Part shown: piece after piece, positions 1 through 7,032 of the stretch
Position numbering within the stretch: the first letter of the stretch is position 1
Layout: the number at the start of each line of letters is the position of its first letter
From: UBA6544 sp049601975
Lineage (GTDB): Bacteria; Pseudomonadota; Alphaproteobacteria; UBA8366
NCBI GenBank assembly: GCA_049601975.1
Contig: JBMYRC010000132.1
Location: forward strand, 1 to 10,860
Direction of reading: 5' to 3'
DNA length: 10,860 nucleotides
Position numbers and translations under genes: made by a program
The notes under the pieces: generated by a model
Databases searched by the model: none
The model's input: only the letters and a program-made list of their open reading frames with translations
What the model was told of the DNA's origin: nothing

Positions 1-33
1 CCAGCGCTCTCGGTAACAATTGATCGAACTAGG

Positions 34-53
34 CCCCGGCTCTTCGGCCGGGG
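34..53 (-). terminator. GC-rich hairpin 3' of the CocE-type hydrolase
   Basis: CCCCGGC (34-40) and GCCGGGG (47-53) form a perfect 7-bp stem around the loop TCTTCG. It lies 13 bases beyond the stop codon of the minus-strand hydrolase, the usual place for a terminator. No clear U-tract follows on either strand, so a simple intrinsic terminator is only a fair guess. It could also stabilise the 3' end of the transcript, or belong to a plus-strand gene lying left of the window. Confidence 0.4.
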
Positions 54-66
54 AACGAAAGGGATA

Positions 67-1866
67 TCAGTCCGGCAGAATCAGAAGCTCCAAGTAGCAC
101 GACGCGTCACTCTCATGATGGACCGTGTTTCGGGCCACTCGGATATCCGCGTCGGTATCGCGTGCTAAAACCGGATTGCCGCTATTGGTATTGCGGGCCC
201 GGCGCGGGAAATTGCTGCTGCTCACGTCGACCCGCAACCGGTTTCCCGCCTCGACCGTGTGGTGAATATGGGATAGTGGAACTTTAATGCGGACGACCTC
301 GCCACTCGACAACCGGTGCGGTTCGACCGCGCCGTCGCGATACATCGCACGGACAACGCCATCCATTAACAAGGTCGCTTTTCCGTCAGGAGATACTTCG
401 ACGAGCTTCGCCACAACATCGATGTCGGGACAATCCGACGATATATGTACGGAAACGCTGACCGGCCCCGCCAGGGTCATCGCTACTTCCAACGGTGAGC
501 CAAGATAAGTCAGGCCGTAATTCGAATGTGCTTCCGCCGGTCGTTGGTCTAGTGGGCCGGGATCGATAGCCATATTGCGCCCGCCAAATGTGGGAACAGG
601 GTCGCGGGGATCGTAAGTGAAATGCCGCACTCCGCTCGAGCCGTCCTCTCCCGACAACGTGCCATCAACGCTGAGGGAAAGCCGCATCGGGCGGGCCGCC
701 GGAACCGGCCAGCGCTCCGCCATTTGCCAATCCTTCGCGACATATCCCGCCGGATCATCCGTCCAAGCGTGCGGGGAGTAATGTATTGGCGGCTCCTGCA
801 TGATCTGTGAATCAGCATCTTTCAGCCAGTGATCGAACCATTCGAAGTAAGGGTCACGGGGCCAGAACTGCTCTTCGTAAATGAAATAATGACCGTTCGG
901 CCCAATCCACAGTCGCTGATTGCCGACCCGCGCTTGAATATCCGAGTAGGCGGCGAGCACGCTGGTCAGGAAGATGTCGTACCAAGTGGTCGCATGAAAT
1001 CCGGGAATGTCGATGGTGCGGCGGAAATTATGCGCGGCGCGAAACCCGTCAGGTACCGGGTGCGTGACGATGTCATCGAGAAACGGCTGCCAGGTCGAGA
1101 AATCCGGATAGCCCGCCATCGGCAAGGACATCCAATCTTCGGATCCGGTATAGGGCGGCGTCTCCTGCCGCGCAGCGTCCAGCTTTTGGTAGCGCTCCAT
1201 GGCTCGCTCCGCCGCCGCATCCATCTCCGCCTCACTGAGCCCCGCGCGCACTCGCGCCGCTTCACGGTGAGAAGCCGAGAGCCCCGGAATATTCTTCGCC
1301 ACCCAAAGCCAAAGCCGTTCCATCTCAATCGATTGGCCCTCATACACCACATCGTCATAGATGCTGGAGCCGCCGACCTGCGCCCAAAACGCCTGCAGGG
1401 ACGGATGCCGCGTCGATGCCGCCGCATAGGTGGTGGTGGCGCCGGCGGAGGAACCGGACATACCGACCCGCCCATTGGTCCACTCTTGGGCCGATATCCA
1501 TTCCAACGTGTCCCATCCGTCCGACGCGTCGTCCGCATACACCCGGTCTTCCCCTTCGGAGGCAAACCGTCCGCGCGTGTCCTGGTAGACGGCGGCGTAA
1601 CCTTGACGGACAATGTTCCGCCATCCCCGCAGAATAGAGCCCCGAAGCGGCTCCTCGACGGCAGGCAGCCAGCCTTGCGATACATCCGTATTCGCCGTCC
1701 CGCCGGAATTGGTGATGCCATAGGGCGTGCGCTGCAAAATGACCGGATAGCGCGGCCCACCGTCCGGCGGCAGAAAGACGAACGTGTTCAATCGCACGCC
1801 ATCACCCATCGCCACATAGGTTTGGAAACAGCGCGCCCCGGTTTCAGAATCGATATGGTCGGTCAT
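67..1866 (-). CDS. CocE/NonD family alpha/beta-hydrolase (X-Pro dipeptidyl-peptidase-like)
   Basis: This 599-residue protein has the CocE/NonD layout: an N-terminal alpha/beta-hydrolase domain interrupted by a helical cap (about residues 160-290), then a C-terminal beta-sandwich of the X-Pro dipeptidyl-peptidase type (about 380-599). The visible catalytic set is nucleophile Ser140 in GSSAG (138-142), Asp297 in TWYDIF and His326 in GPNGHYF; Tyr49 in RTPYG matches the CocE oxyanion-hole tyrosine. The late NTNSGNP motif is typical of the C-terminal domain. Family members cleave esters, beta-lactam amides or peptides; the substrate here is unknown. I see no signal peptide, so it is probably cytoplasmic. 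The ATG start is preceded by TAAGG about 8 bases upstream. It lies 45 bases downstream of the LysR gene on the same strand, so the two may be cotranscribed. The family call is secure; the specific substrate is not. Confidence 0.92.
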   Translation of the reverse strand: MTDHIDSETGARCFQTYVAMGDGVRLNTFVFLPPDGGPRYPVILQRTPYGITNSGGTANTDVSQGWLPAVEEPLRGSILRGWRNIVRQGYAAVYQDTRGRFASEGEDRVYADDASDGWDTLEWISAQEWTNGRVGMSGSSAGATTTYAAASTRHPSLQAFWAQVGGSSIYDDVVYEGQSIEMERLWLWVAKNIPGLSASHREAARVRAGLSEAEMDAAAERAMERYQKLDAARQETPPYTGSEDWMSLPMAGYPDFSTWQPFLDDIVTHPVPDGFRAAHNFRRTIDIPGFHATTWYDIFLTSVLAAYSDIQARVGNQRLWIGPNGHYFIYEEQFWPRDPYFEWFDHWLKDADSQIMQEPPIHYSPHAWTDDPAGYVAKDWQMAERWPVPAARPMRLSLSVDGTLSGEDGSSGVRHFTYDPRDPVPTFGGRNMAIDPGPLDQRPAEAHSNYGLTYLGSPLEVAMTLAGPVSVSVHISSDCPDIDVVAKLVEVSPDGKATLLMDGVVRAMYRDGAVEPHRLSSGEVVRIKVPLSHIHHTVEAGNRLRVDVSSSNFPRRARNTNSGNPVLARDTDADIRVARNTVHHESDASCYLELLILPD

Positions 1867-1911
1867 TCTTTTTGCCTTACCGCAGTGTCACTCTCTATGA
1901 CCTAGTAGAGA

Positions 1912-2838
1912 TCATCCGGATTTCGCGGGCCAACAATCACGCAAGATCGAAAGAAACGCTGCCGCCGCCGGGGTGACTACACGATCCCGACGACTGATAA
2001 CGGAGAGATGCTGTACCGCGCCGGGTGCCTTCAAAGGGCGAGACGACACTTTATCGGGATGGCCACCGTTGAAATAGGTCGCCGGGACGATTGCAGCTCC
2101 CAAGCCTTCAGCGACGAGTTGGAACGCCGTGGTGAACTGACCGACGGTGAAATGCGAATTGAGGATGACGCCGGCGGCTAATGCGGCGACGTCCAACGTG
2201 CGCCGCGCCGCAGCTTCGGTAGGCATCGAAACCAATCGCTCTTCAGCGAGATCGCTCAAAGACACCGATTTCCGCCGCAGTAGCCTGTGCCCATTCGGCA
2301 ACGCGATGCGGAAGCCATGCTTGCCCAAAGCCTCCAATTCCAAATGTCCGCCAACATCGGCGCTATCTCCAAGCCCAAAGTCGGCCGACCCGCCGCGCAC
2401 CTCTTCAAGGACACGTGTTTGCACACCTTCGCGCAACTCGACGGCGACGCTCGGATATTGTTCGGCAAATTGGCGGATGACGGTCGGCAAGATACCGTGC
2501 GCAATGGTCATCAGGCTCGCGATCACCACCTGACCGCGTTCAACATCCGCCAATTCGCGGATATTGCGGATACCGAGACCAAGATCGCTCAGTAATCTTT
2601 CCGCAATCGGCATGAACTCCCGCCCGGCCGCAGTTAAGGCGACTCGGCGGGTCGTCCTGGTGAAAAGCGTAACGCCCAGCATGTCCTCCGCTTTACGCAC
2701 TGTCCGAGTCAGCGTCGGTTGCGATATTCCAAGATCGGTGGCCGCCGCAGCAAAGTTGCTATATTCGGCAACCGCTACCAATGCCCGCAGATGACGGGTA
2801 CTGAGATCCAATCCCAAACTACGATTCAAATCATCCAT
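1912..2838 (-). CDS. LysR-family transcriptional regulator
   Basis: This 308-residue protein has a standard LysR layout and normal family length. The N-terminal winged helix-turn-helix is at about residues 14-72 (LRALVAVAEYSNFAAAATDLGISQPTLTRTV, split here as recognition helix ISQPTLTRTVRKAE and wing LFTRTTRRVALTAAG). A linker and a periplasmic-binding-like effector domain follow from about residue 95 to the end. It starts at ATG in the AT-rich divergent region and has only a weak ribosome binding site. Its promoter faces the plus-strand UGSC operon, the classic LysR arrangement in which the regulator represses itself and activates the divergent operon when an inducer binds. The hydrolase follows on the same strand and may be in the same transcript. 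The inducer cannot be told from the sequence. Confidence 0.95.
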   Translation of the reverse strand: MDDLNRSLGLDLSTRHLRALVAVAEYSNFAAAATDLGISQPTLTRTVRKAEDMLGVTLFTRTTRRVALTAAGREFMPIAERLLSDLGLGIRNIRELADVERGQVVIASLMTIAHGILPTVIRQFAEQYPSVAVELREGVQTRVLEEVRGGSADFGLGDSADVGGHLELEALGKHGFRIALPNGHRLLRRKSVSLSDLAEERLVSMPTEAAARRTLDVAALAAGVILNSHFTVGQFTTAFQLVAEGLGAAIVPATYFNGGHPDKVSSRPLKAPGAVQHLSVISRRDRVVTPAAAAFLSILRDCWPAKSG

Positions 2839-2862
2839 GTGAAATTCTATTATTGTGATTTA

Positions 2863-2919
2863 TGCATTAATATATCGTATCGGATAATAATTGCATTAAT
2901 TAAAAAATACCCAAATAAT
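2863..2919 (+). promoter_or_regulatory. Divergent control region with direct repeat and candidate promoter
   Basis: The 149-base gap between the LysR start and the UGSC operon is far richer in A and T than the genes beside it. It holds the exact 9-base direct repeat TGCATTAAT at 2863-2871 and 2892-2900, spaced 29 bases start to start, close to three helical turns, which would put both copies on one face of the DNA. TTGCAT (2891-2896) is 17 bases from AATAAT (2914-2919), a plausible weak -35/-10 pair for the plus-strand operon that overlaps the second repeat. LysR proteins often bind such paired sites near the target promoter. All of this is inference from position and sequence. Confidence 0.4.
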
Positions 2920-2929
2920 CCCTATCATC

Positions 2930-2949
2930 GCCGCCACACAGGAGGCGGC
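2930..2949 (+). promoter_or_regulatory. Leader hairpin ahead of the UGSC operon
   Basis: GCCGCC (2930-2935) pairs with GGCGGC (2944-2949) around an 8-base loop, ACACAGGA. It would lie in the 5' leader of the plus-strand operon, 38 bases before the first start codon, in an otherwise AT-rich stretch. It is too far from the start to mask the ribosome binding site and has no U-tract. A role in mRNA stability or regulation is possible but unproven. Confidence 0.3.
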
Positions 2950-2987
2950 TATATCAATTGTTAGACAGACAAAGGGAGCCCTCGGGA

Positions 2988-4043
2988 ATGACGCTCAGTT
3001 CGAAACGCTACGAAGTCGACGACATCCTCGCGGCGCAGGAATTCTATCACAGTCGGCAGTGGACCGACGGGTTGCCCGTGGTCCCGCCCACCGCCGACGC
3101 GGTGCAGGCCTGCCTTGATTGGGCGATGATGCCGGCGGATCATCTGGTTGGGATCGAGCCGGTGCGAAACCGCGCCATCACAGCCGAGAAGCTCGCCATC
3201 AACGCCATTATGGCAGGCTGCTTGCCGATGCATTTCCCGGTCGTGATCGCCGCCTTTACCGCCATGCTGCAGGAGCCATTCCTAGTCCACGGCGCCACGG
3301 CGAGCACCGGCGGCTGCGCAGTCCTGGTCGTGATCAACGGCCCAGTCCGCGAAGAAGTCGGCATGAGCAGTTCGTTCAATGTGCTCGGCTCCAGCGACCG
3401 CGCGACAACGGTTATCGGACGCGCCATTCGCCTCATCCTGTGTAACTTACTGGATGTGCGGCCGGGGCAGATCGATCGATCCACCTTGGGCCATCCCGGC
3501 AAGCTCAGTTATTGCATTGCCGAGGACGAGGACAACTCGCCCTGGAATTCGCTGGCCGAAGATCGAGGTGTTCCGCGCGAAGCCTCCGCGGTGACCGTCA
3601 TGGCCGCTGGCGCGCCGCGCCAACTCATGAATGAGTGGACAACGAAGCCCGAAGAAATTCTCGATACGTTCTGTGCCGAGATCAAAGCCAATCTGCGCCA
3701 CTATTCGATCTATCCCGGCAATTACGCCATCGTCATCCCACCGCAGCTGCGCACGCACTTCGATGAAGCCGGTTGGGGGCGCAAGGAGATCCAGCAATAC
3801 GTCTTCGAGAACGCCCGTATCCGTCGCCGCGAATGGGCGGATGTCGGCAAGGGCGCGGTGGTCGGACGACGCGGCGACCAAGAATACCCCGCCCTCCCCG
3901 ATCCGGAACATTTGCTGATCATTGCGGCGGGCGGACCGGCCGGCGGCTTCGGCGCGGTTATCCCGCCGTGGCTAGGCCACAAGAGCAAAGCCGTCACGGT
4001 CGCGATCGGCGCCTGCCTCGATTGCGAACCCCCGGCCAACTAA
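2988..4043 (+). CDS. Conserved protein of unknown function, probable UGSC-selenoprotein partner
   Basis: This 351-residue protein has no recognisable catalytic fold. I recall the same conserved blocks (TDGLPVVPPT, AINAIMAGCLPMHFPVV, STLGHPGK, AEDEDNSPW) in a widespread uncharacterised family found beside, or fused to, UGSC-type proteins; that is memory, not a search. It has eight cysteines (42, 78, 110, 152, 176, 229, 343, 346), the last two forming a CxxC (ACLDCE) close to the C-terminus that could be redox-active or bind metal. There is no signal peptide or clear membrane helix. I chose ATG 2988 because AGGGAG lies 9 bases upstream; an in-frame TTG at 2958 is longer but has no comparable site. 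The selenoprotein gene follows after 32 bases. I infer the two proteins form one enzyme system. Confident it is real; the function is unknown. Confidence 0.88.
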   Translation: MTLSSKRYEVDDILAAQEFYHSRQWTDGLPVVPPTADAVQACLDWAMMPADHLVGIEPVRNRAITAEKLAINAIMAGCLPMHFPVVIAAFTAMLQEPFLVHGATASTGGCAVLVVINGPVREEVGMSSSFNVLGSSDRATTVIGRAIRLILCNLLDVRPGQIDRSTLGHPGKLSYCIAEDEDNSPWNSLAEDRGVPREASAVTVMAAGAPRQLMNEWTTKPEEILDTFCAEIKANLRHYSIYPGNYAIVIPPQLRTHFDEAGWGRKEIQQYVFENARIRRREWADVGKGAVVGRRGDQEYPALPDPEHLLIIAAGGPAGGFGAVIPPWLGHKSKAVTVAIGACLDCEPPAN

Positions 4044-4075
4044 TTAACACACTTCCAAAGACCAAGGAGAAGCAC

Positions 4076-4606
4076 ATGACGCTTGAAATACTGGACCCGA
4101 CCCACGAGGGAGATACCAGCGGCTTCGCGCTCGCATCCCGCCTCTCGGCCCTGGAAGGGGCCACGGTCGGTATCATCTCGAACGGGAAGCGGAACACGAT
4201 CCCGTTCTTTGACGCCTTCGAGGATGAGATGAAACGAACATACGGCGTGGCCGAGGTCGTCCGCCGTATCAAATCCAACTACAGCGCACCTGCTGACAAG
4301 TATATCGTCGAGGAAGCGGAAAATTGGGACGCTGTCGTCGCCGGGATCGGCGACTGAGGCAGTTGCTCATCGTGCAGTTTGCATGATGCAGTGATTGGCG
4401 AAAAAATTGGTAAACCTTCTGTCGGCATCATGACGACGAAATTCGTCAGTGCGGCTGAATTGATGGCTCGGGTGTTGGGCGTGGACGGCTATCCGTTCGT
4501 GGTCATCGACCATCCCATCAGCAGTGCTTCGGGAGAGGTGCTGGACAATTGGGCGAGACAGGCCGCACGCGAAAGCATGGACCTGCTCATAGGCGCGAAC
4601 CGTTAA
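4076..4606 (+). CDS. UGSC-family selenoprotein, TGA at 4355-4357 read as selenocysteine
   Basis: This 176-residue protein is visible only if TGA 4355-4357 is read as selenocysteine at residue 94. The local sequence is GIGD-Sec-GSCSSCSLHD, so Sec94, Cys97 and Cys100 form a UxxCxxC redox-type cluster containing the Sec-Gly-Ser-Cys signature of the UGSC selenoprotein family, which is known from surveys of marine microbial selenoproteins; the family also has Cys-containing members. The sequence after the TGA stays in frame for 82 more codons of convincing protein (VGIMTTKFVSAAELMARV, DGYPFVVIDHPI) to TAA at 4604-4606. The start is ATG 4076 with AAGGAG 6 bases upstream. The gene lies 32 bases after its likely partner and 6 bases before the racemase gene, so it is inside an operon. 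The reaction is unknown. A Sec plus nearby Cys suggests thiol-based redox or reductive chemistry. A nonsense mutation is the alternative, but is unlikely at exactly this motif. Confidence 0.92.
4355..4388 (+). promoter_or_regulatory. Candidate bacterial SECIS element (UGA plus downstream hairpin)
   Basis: After the TGA at 4355-4357, CATCGTGC (4368-4375) pairs with GCATGATG (4381-4388), 8 bp with a single G-U wobble, around the 5-base loop AGTTT. The loop carries a G followed by T, as bacterial SECIS apical loops do, and this G is 19 bases beyond the TGA, within the known range of roughly 16-37. This is the structure SelB would bind to deliver Sec-tRNA. It was found by eye, without energy calculation. 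Confidence 0.75.
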
Positions 4607-4612
4607 TCACGC

Positions 4613-5788
4613 ATGAGCGATACATCCGCCGCGCAAGGCGGCCCACTCTCCGGATACAAGATCGTTGAGATCGCCGGGATCGGGCCCTCACCCCTCTGTT
4701 GTTCACTGCTTGCGGATATGGGTGCGGAAGTCATCCGTATCGACCGTAAGGGGCAGACCGGCCTCGGTTTCGAATACGCGGGCGCTAAGGCGGATATTCG
4801 CCGCCGCGGACGCCCCTCCGTTGCCGTCGACCTGAAACATCCCAAAGGTGTCGAGACCGTGCTGCGGTTGGTGGAGAACGCCGACGCCATCATCGATCCC
4901 ATGCGCCCCGGCGTGATGGAACGCCTCGGCCTCGGCCCCGATGTCTGCATGGCTCGCAACCCGCGCCTCATCTTCGGTCGCATGACGGGATGGGGGCAGA
5001 CCGGACCGCTCGCCAATGTGGCGGGGCATGACATCAACTACATCTCGCTCTCCGGCGTGTTGCATGCCATCGGGACAAAGGAACGTCCCGTCCCGCCGCT
5101 CAACGTCATCGGTGATATGGGCGGCGGCGCGATGTTCCTCGCCATGGGATTGCTCGCCGGTATCCTTGAAGCCAAGAACTCCGGCAAAGGCCAAGTCGTA
5201 GATGTCGCCATGACCGAAGGCTCGGCCTATCTGGCGATGGCGTGTTTCGGCCTCGCCTCCGCCGGTCACTGGAAGGATGAGCGGGAAAGCAACGCCCTCG
5301 ATGGCGGTGCCCCGTTCTGGCGCTGTTACGAGACTAAGGATGGCAAACATATCTCGCTCGGCGGCGTGGAGGCGAAGTTCTACGCAATGCTGTTAAAGGC
5401 GCTCGATCTCGACCCAGCCGACCTGCCCGAACAATTGGATCCGGAAGGCTGGCCCGAAGTCATCGCCATATTCGATGCGAAGTTCAAAGAGAAAACCCGC
5501 GACGAGTGGTGCGAGATCATGGAAGGCACCGATATCTGTTTCGCCCCTGTGCTCAATTTCAGCGAAGCGCCCGAGCATCCACACAACAAGGCGCGTGGCA
5601 GTTTCGTTGAGGTGGACGGGATCATGCAACCGGGTCCGGCGCCGCGCTTCAGCCGCACCCCCTCCAGCGTCAAATTCGGCCCACCCGATTTCGGCGCACA
5701 AACGGAAGAAGTTCTCTCTGCCTGGGGGTTCTCCGACGGCGATATCGACGAGCTGAAGGGAGCGAACGCCATCGGTCGGGACGAATGA
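4613..5788 (+). CDS. Alpha-methylacyl-CoA racemase-like CaiB/BaiF family protein
   Basis: This 391-residue protein belongs to the class III CoA-transferase fold and resembles alpha-methylacyl-CoA racemases more than true transferases. Markers are LLADMGAEVIRIDR (32-45), MRPGVMERLGLGPD, FGRMTGWGQTGPL and GHDINYISLSG. The catalytic residues known from the mycobacterial racemase appear to be present: His139, Asp168 (NVIGDMGGG) and Glu253 (GGVEAKFYA), with the Asp-Glu spacing of 85 residues seen in that enzyme. The expected reaction is inversion at the alpha carbon of a 2-methyl-branched acyl-CoA through an enolate; it is cytoplasmic with no cofactor. It starts 6 bases after the selenoprotein stop with a poor ribosome site of its own, which suggests translational coupling. 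Its stop overlaps the next start as ATGA. The true substrate is unknown and a CoA-transferase activity cannot be excluded. Confidence 0.88.
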   Translation: MSDTSAAQGGPLSGYKIVEIAGIGPSPLCCSLLADMGAEVIRIDRKGQTGLGFEYAGAKADIRRRGRPSVAVDLKHPKGVETVLRLVENADAIIDPMRPGVMERLGLGPDVCMARNPRLIFGRMTGWGQTGPLANVAGHDINYISLSGVLHAIGTKERPVPPLNVIGDMGGGAMFLAMGLLAGILEAKNSGKGQVVDVAMTEGSAYLAMACFGLASAGHWKDERESNALDGGAPFWRCYETKDGKHISLGGVEAKFYAMLLKALDLDPADLPEQLDPEGWPEVIAIFDAKFKEKTRDEWCEIMEGTDICFAPVLNFSEAPEHPHNKARGSFVEVDGIMQPGPAPRFSRTPSSVKFGPPDFGAQTEEVLSAWGFSDGDIDELKGANAIGRDE

Positions 5789-7023
5789 AGGCGGATGGGA
5801 TTCTAAACGGCATTCGCGTCCTCGACCTCTCGCAATATCTCGCCGGTCCGCACGCGACTCTTCTGCTCTCGGGGATGGGAGCGGAGGTCATCCGTCTGGA
5901 CAATCCGGTGACCGGAGATTCGCTATCGGGCGCGCCGGTGTTCTATGGCGAGCAAGGCCCGACGATCCAAAAACGCGACGACAGTGATATCGGCATCGCC
6001 TTCCTGAAGCGCCAGCGCGGCAAAAAATCGATTACGCTTGATTTGAAATCGCCGGAAGGCCACGCGCTATTCCTGCGCCTGGTCGAGAAAGCCGACGTGC
6101 TGGTGGAGAACTTCAGCGTCGGCGTGACGGAGCGGCTCAAGATCGACTGGCCACGCCTGCAAAAGATTAATCCACGGCTCGTCTATTGCTCGATCACTGG
6201 CTACGGTGCCACTGGCCCGGACGCGAAGCGCCGCGCCTATGATCTGACGACGCAAGCCATGTCCGGATTGATGAGCGTGACCGGCCAGCCGGGAAATCCG
6301 CCGACCAAGGCTGGGACCCCGCTTGCCGACACTGTGTCGGGTGGTTTCGCCTTCTCCGGTATCCTCGCCGCCCTCTTCCATCGTGAACGCACGGGCGCGG
6401 GTCAGTTTGTCGATATCTCCATGGTCGATGTTTTGTTCTCGCTGATCTTCGACGAAGCGCTCGACATCTATGACGACCTCGGCATGGATTTCCAGCAGGG
6501 CAATCGGATCATGCGGTTCTCCCCCTTCAACGCCTATCCGACGCAAGACGGTTGGCTGGTGATCGGCATCGGCCACGACGCGATGTGGCGCTCCCTCTGC
6601 ACCCTTATCGAGCGCGCCGACCTCGGCGATCATCCGGATTGGGGACGCATGGATTGGCGGGTCGCCCACAATGATCAAGTCGATGCGGTGCTAACCGAAT
6701 GGACGCGCGATCAAACGACGGCGGGCGCCGTCGTGGAGCTCGAAGCCGCCGGCATTGTCGCCTCTCCGGTTCAAGACATCGACGATCTGCTGAGCTGGCC
6801 GCATCTCCAGGAGCGCGGCATGATCAATACGGTCGCACATCCCACCCTTGGTGAAGTACCCAATCTCAAGGCGGCGGGTTTCCCGTTGAAGTTCAGTGGC
6901 GCCGAGACCGGTTACGGCGGAGCATCCGCACCCTGCGGCACCCACAACGAAGAGGTTTACGCCAATCTCCTCGACCTCAAACCAGCAGATATTGAGGCTC
7001 TCAAAGCGCGCGCGATAATTTAG
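5785..7023 (+). CDS. CaiB/BaiF family (class III) CoA-transferase
   Basis: This 412-residue protein is of normal length for a class III CoA-transferase. It has the N-terminal nucleotide-like fold block RVLDLSQYLAGPHATLLLSGMGAE (shown here in part: LSQYLAGP, MGAEVIRLDNP), then KSITLDLKSPEG, VENFSVGVTERL, YCSITGYGATGP and the active-site region TPLADTVSGG, where Asp182 aligns with the nucleophile that forms acyl-anhydride intermediates. It likely moves CoA between a donor acyl-CoA and a carboxylic acid. It overlaps the preceding racemase-like gene by 4 bases (ATGA), so the two are translated together. The two proteins are distant paralogues, with different active-site regions, suggesting activation by one and epimerisation by the other. 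It ends 9 bases before the convergent dioxygenase gene stop. The substrate is unknown. Confidence 0.92.
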   Translation: MKADGILNGIRVLDLSQYLAGPHATLLLSGMGAEVIRLDNPVTGDSLSGAPVFYGEQGPTIQKRDDSDIGIAFLKRQRGKKSITLDLKSPEGHALFLRLVEKADVLVENFSVGVTERLKIDWPRLQKINPRLVYCSITGYGATGPDAKRRAYDLTTQAMSGLMSVTGQPGNPPTKAGTPLADTVSGGFAFSGILAALFHRERTGAGQFVDISMVDVLFSLIFDEALDIYDDLGMDFQQGNRIMRFSPFNAYPTQDGWLVIGIGHDAMWRSLCTLIERADLGDHPDWGRMDWRVAHNDQVDAVLTEWTRDQTTAGAVVELEAAGIVASPVQDIDDLLSWPHLQERGMINTVAHPTLGEVPNLKAAGFPLKFSGAETGYGGASAPCGTHNEEVYANLLDLKPADIEALKARAII

Positions 7024-7032
7024 CGGGAGAGC

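Noticed and set aside
829..1905. Long plus-strand frame (358 residues) opposite the hydrolase
   Set aside because: It is rich in Arg, Pro and Gly with no domain, typical of an antisense frame in GC-rich DNA, and the minus-strand hydrolase has a full catalytic set.
1893..1910. CTCTA/TAGAG hairpin between the LysR and hydrolase genes
   Set aside because: Only 5 bp with an 8-base loop and no T-tract; too weak to call a terminator.
3773..4357. 194-residue frame ending at the TGA, extending back into the upstream gene
   Set aside because: Its first 101 codons overlap the partner gene in another frame and look like out-of-frame translation; ATG 4076 with AAGGAG is the real start.
4379..4606. Separate 75-residue protein starting at TTG just after the TGA
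   Set aside because: No ribosome site precedes it, it is in the same frame as the upstream part, and the joined reading gives the UGSC motif; it is the C-terminal half of the selenoprotein.
6067..6678. 203-residue minus-strand frame opposite the second CoA-transferase
   Set aside because: No recognisable domain; the plus-strand gene explains the region.
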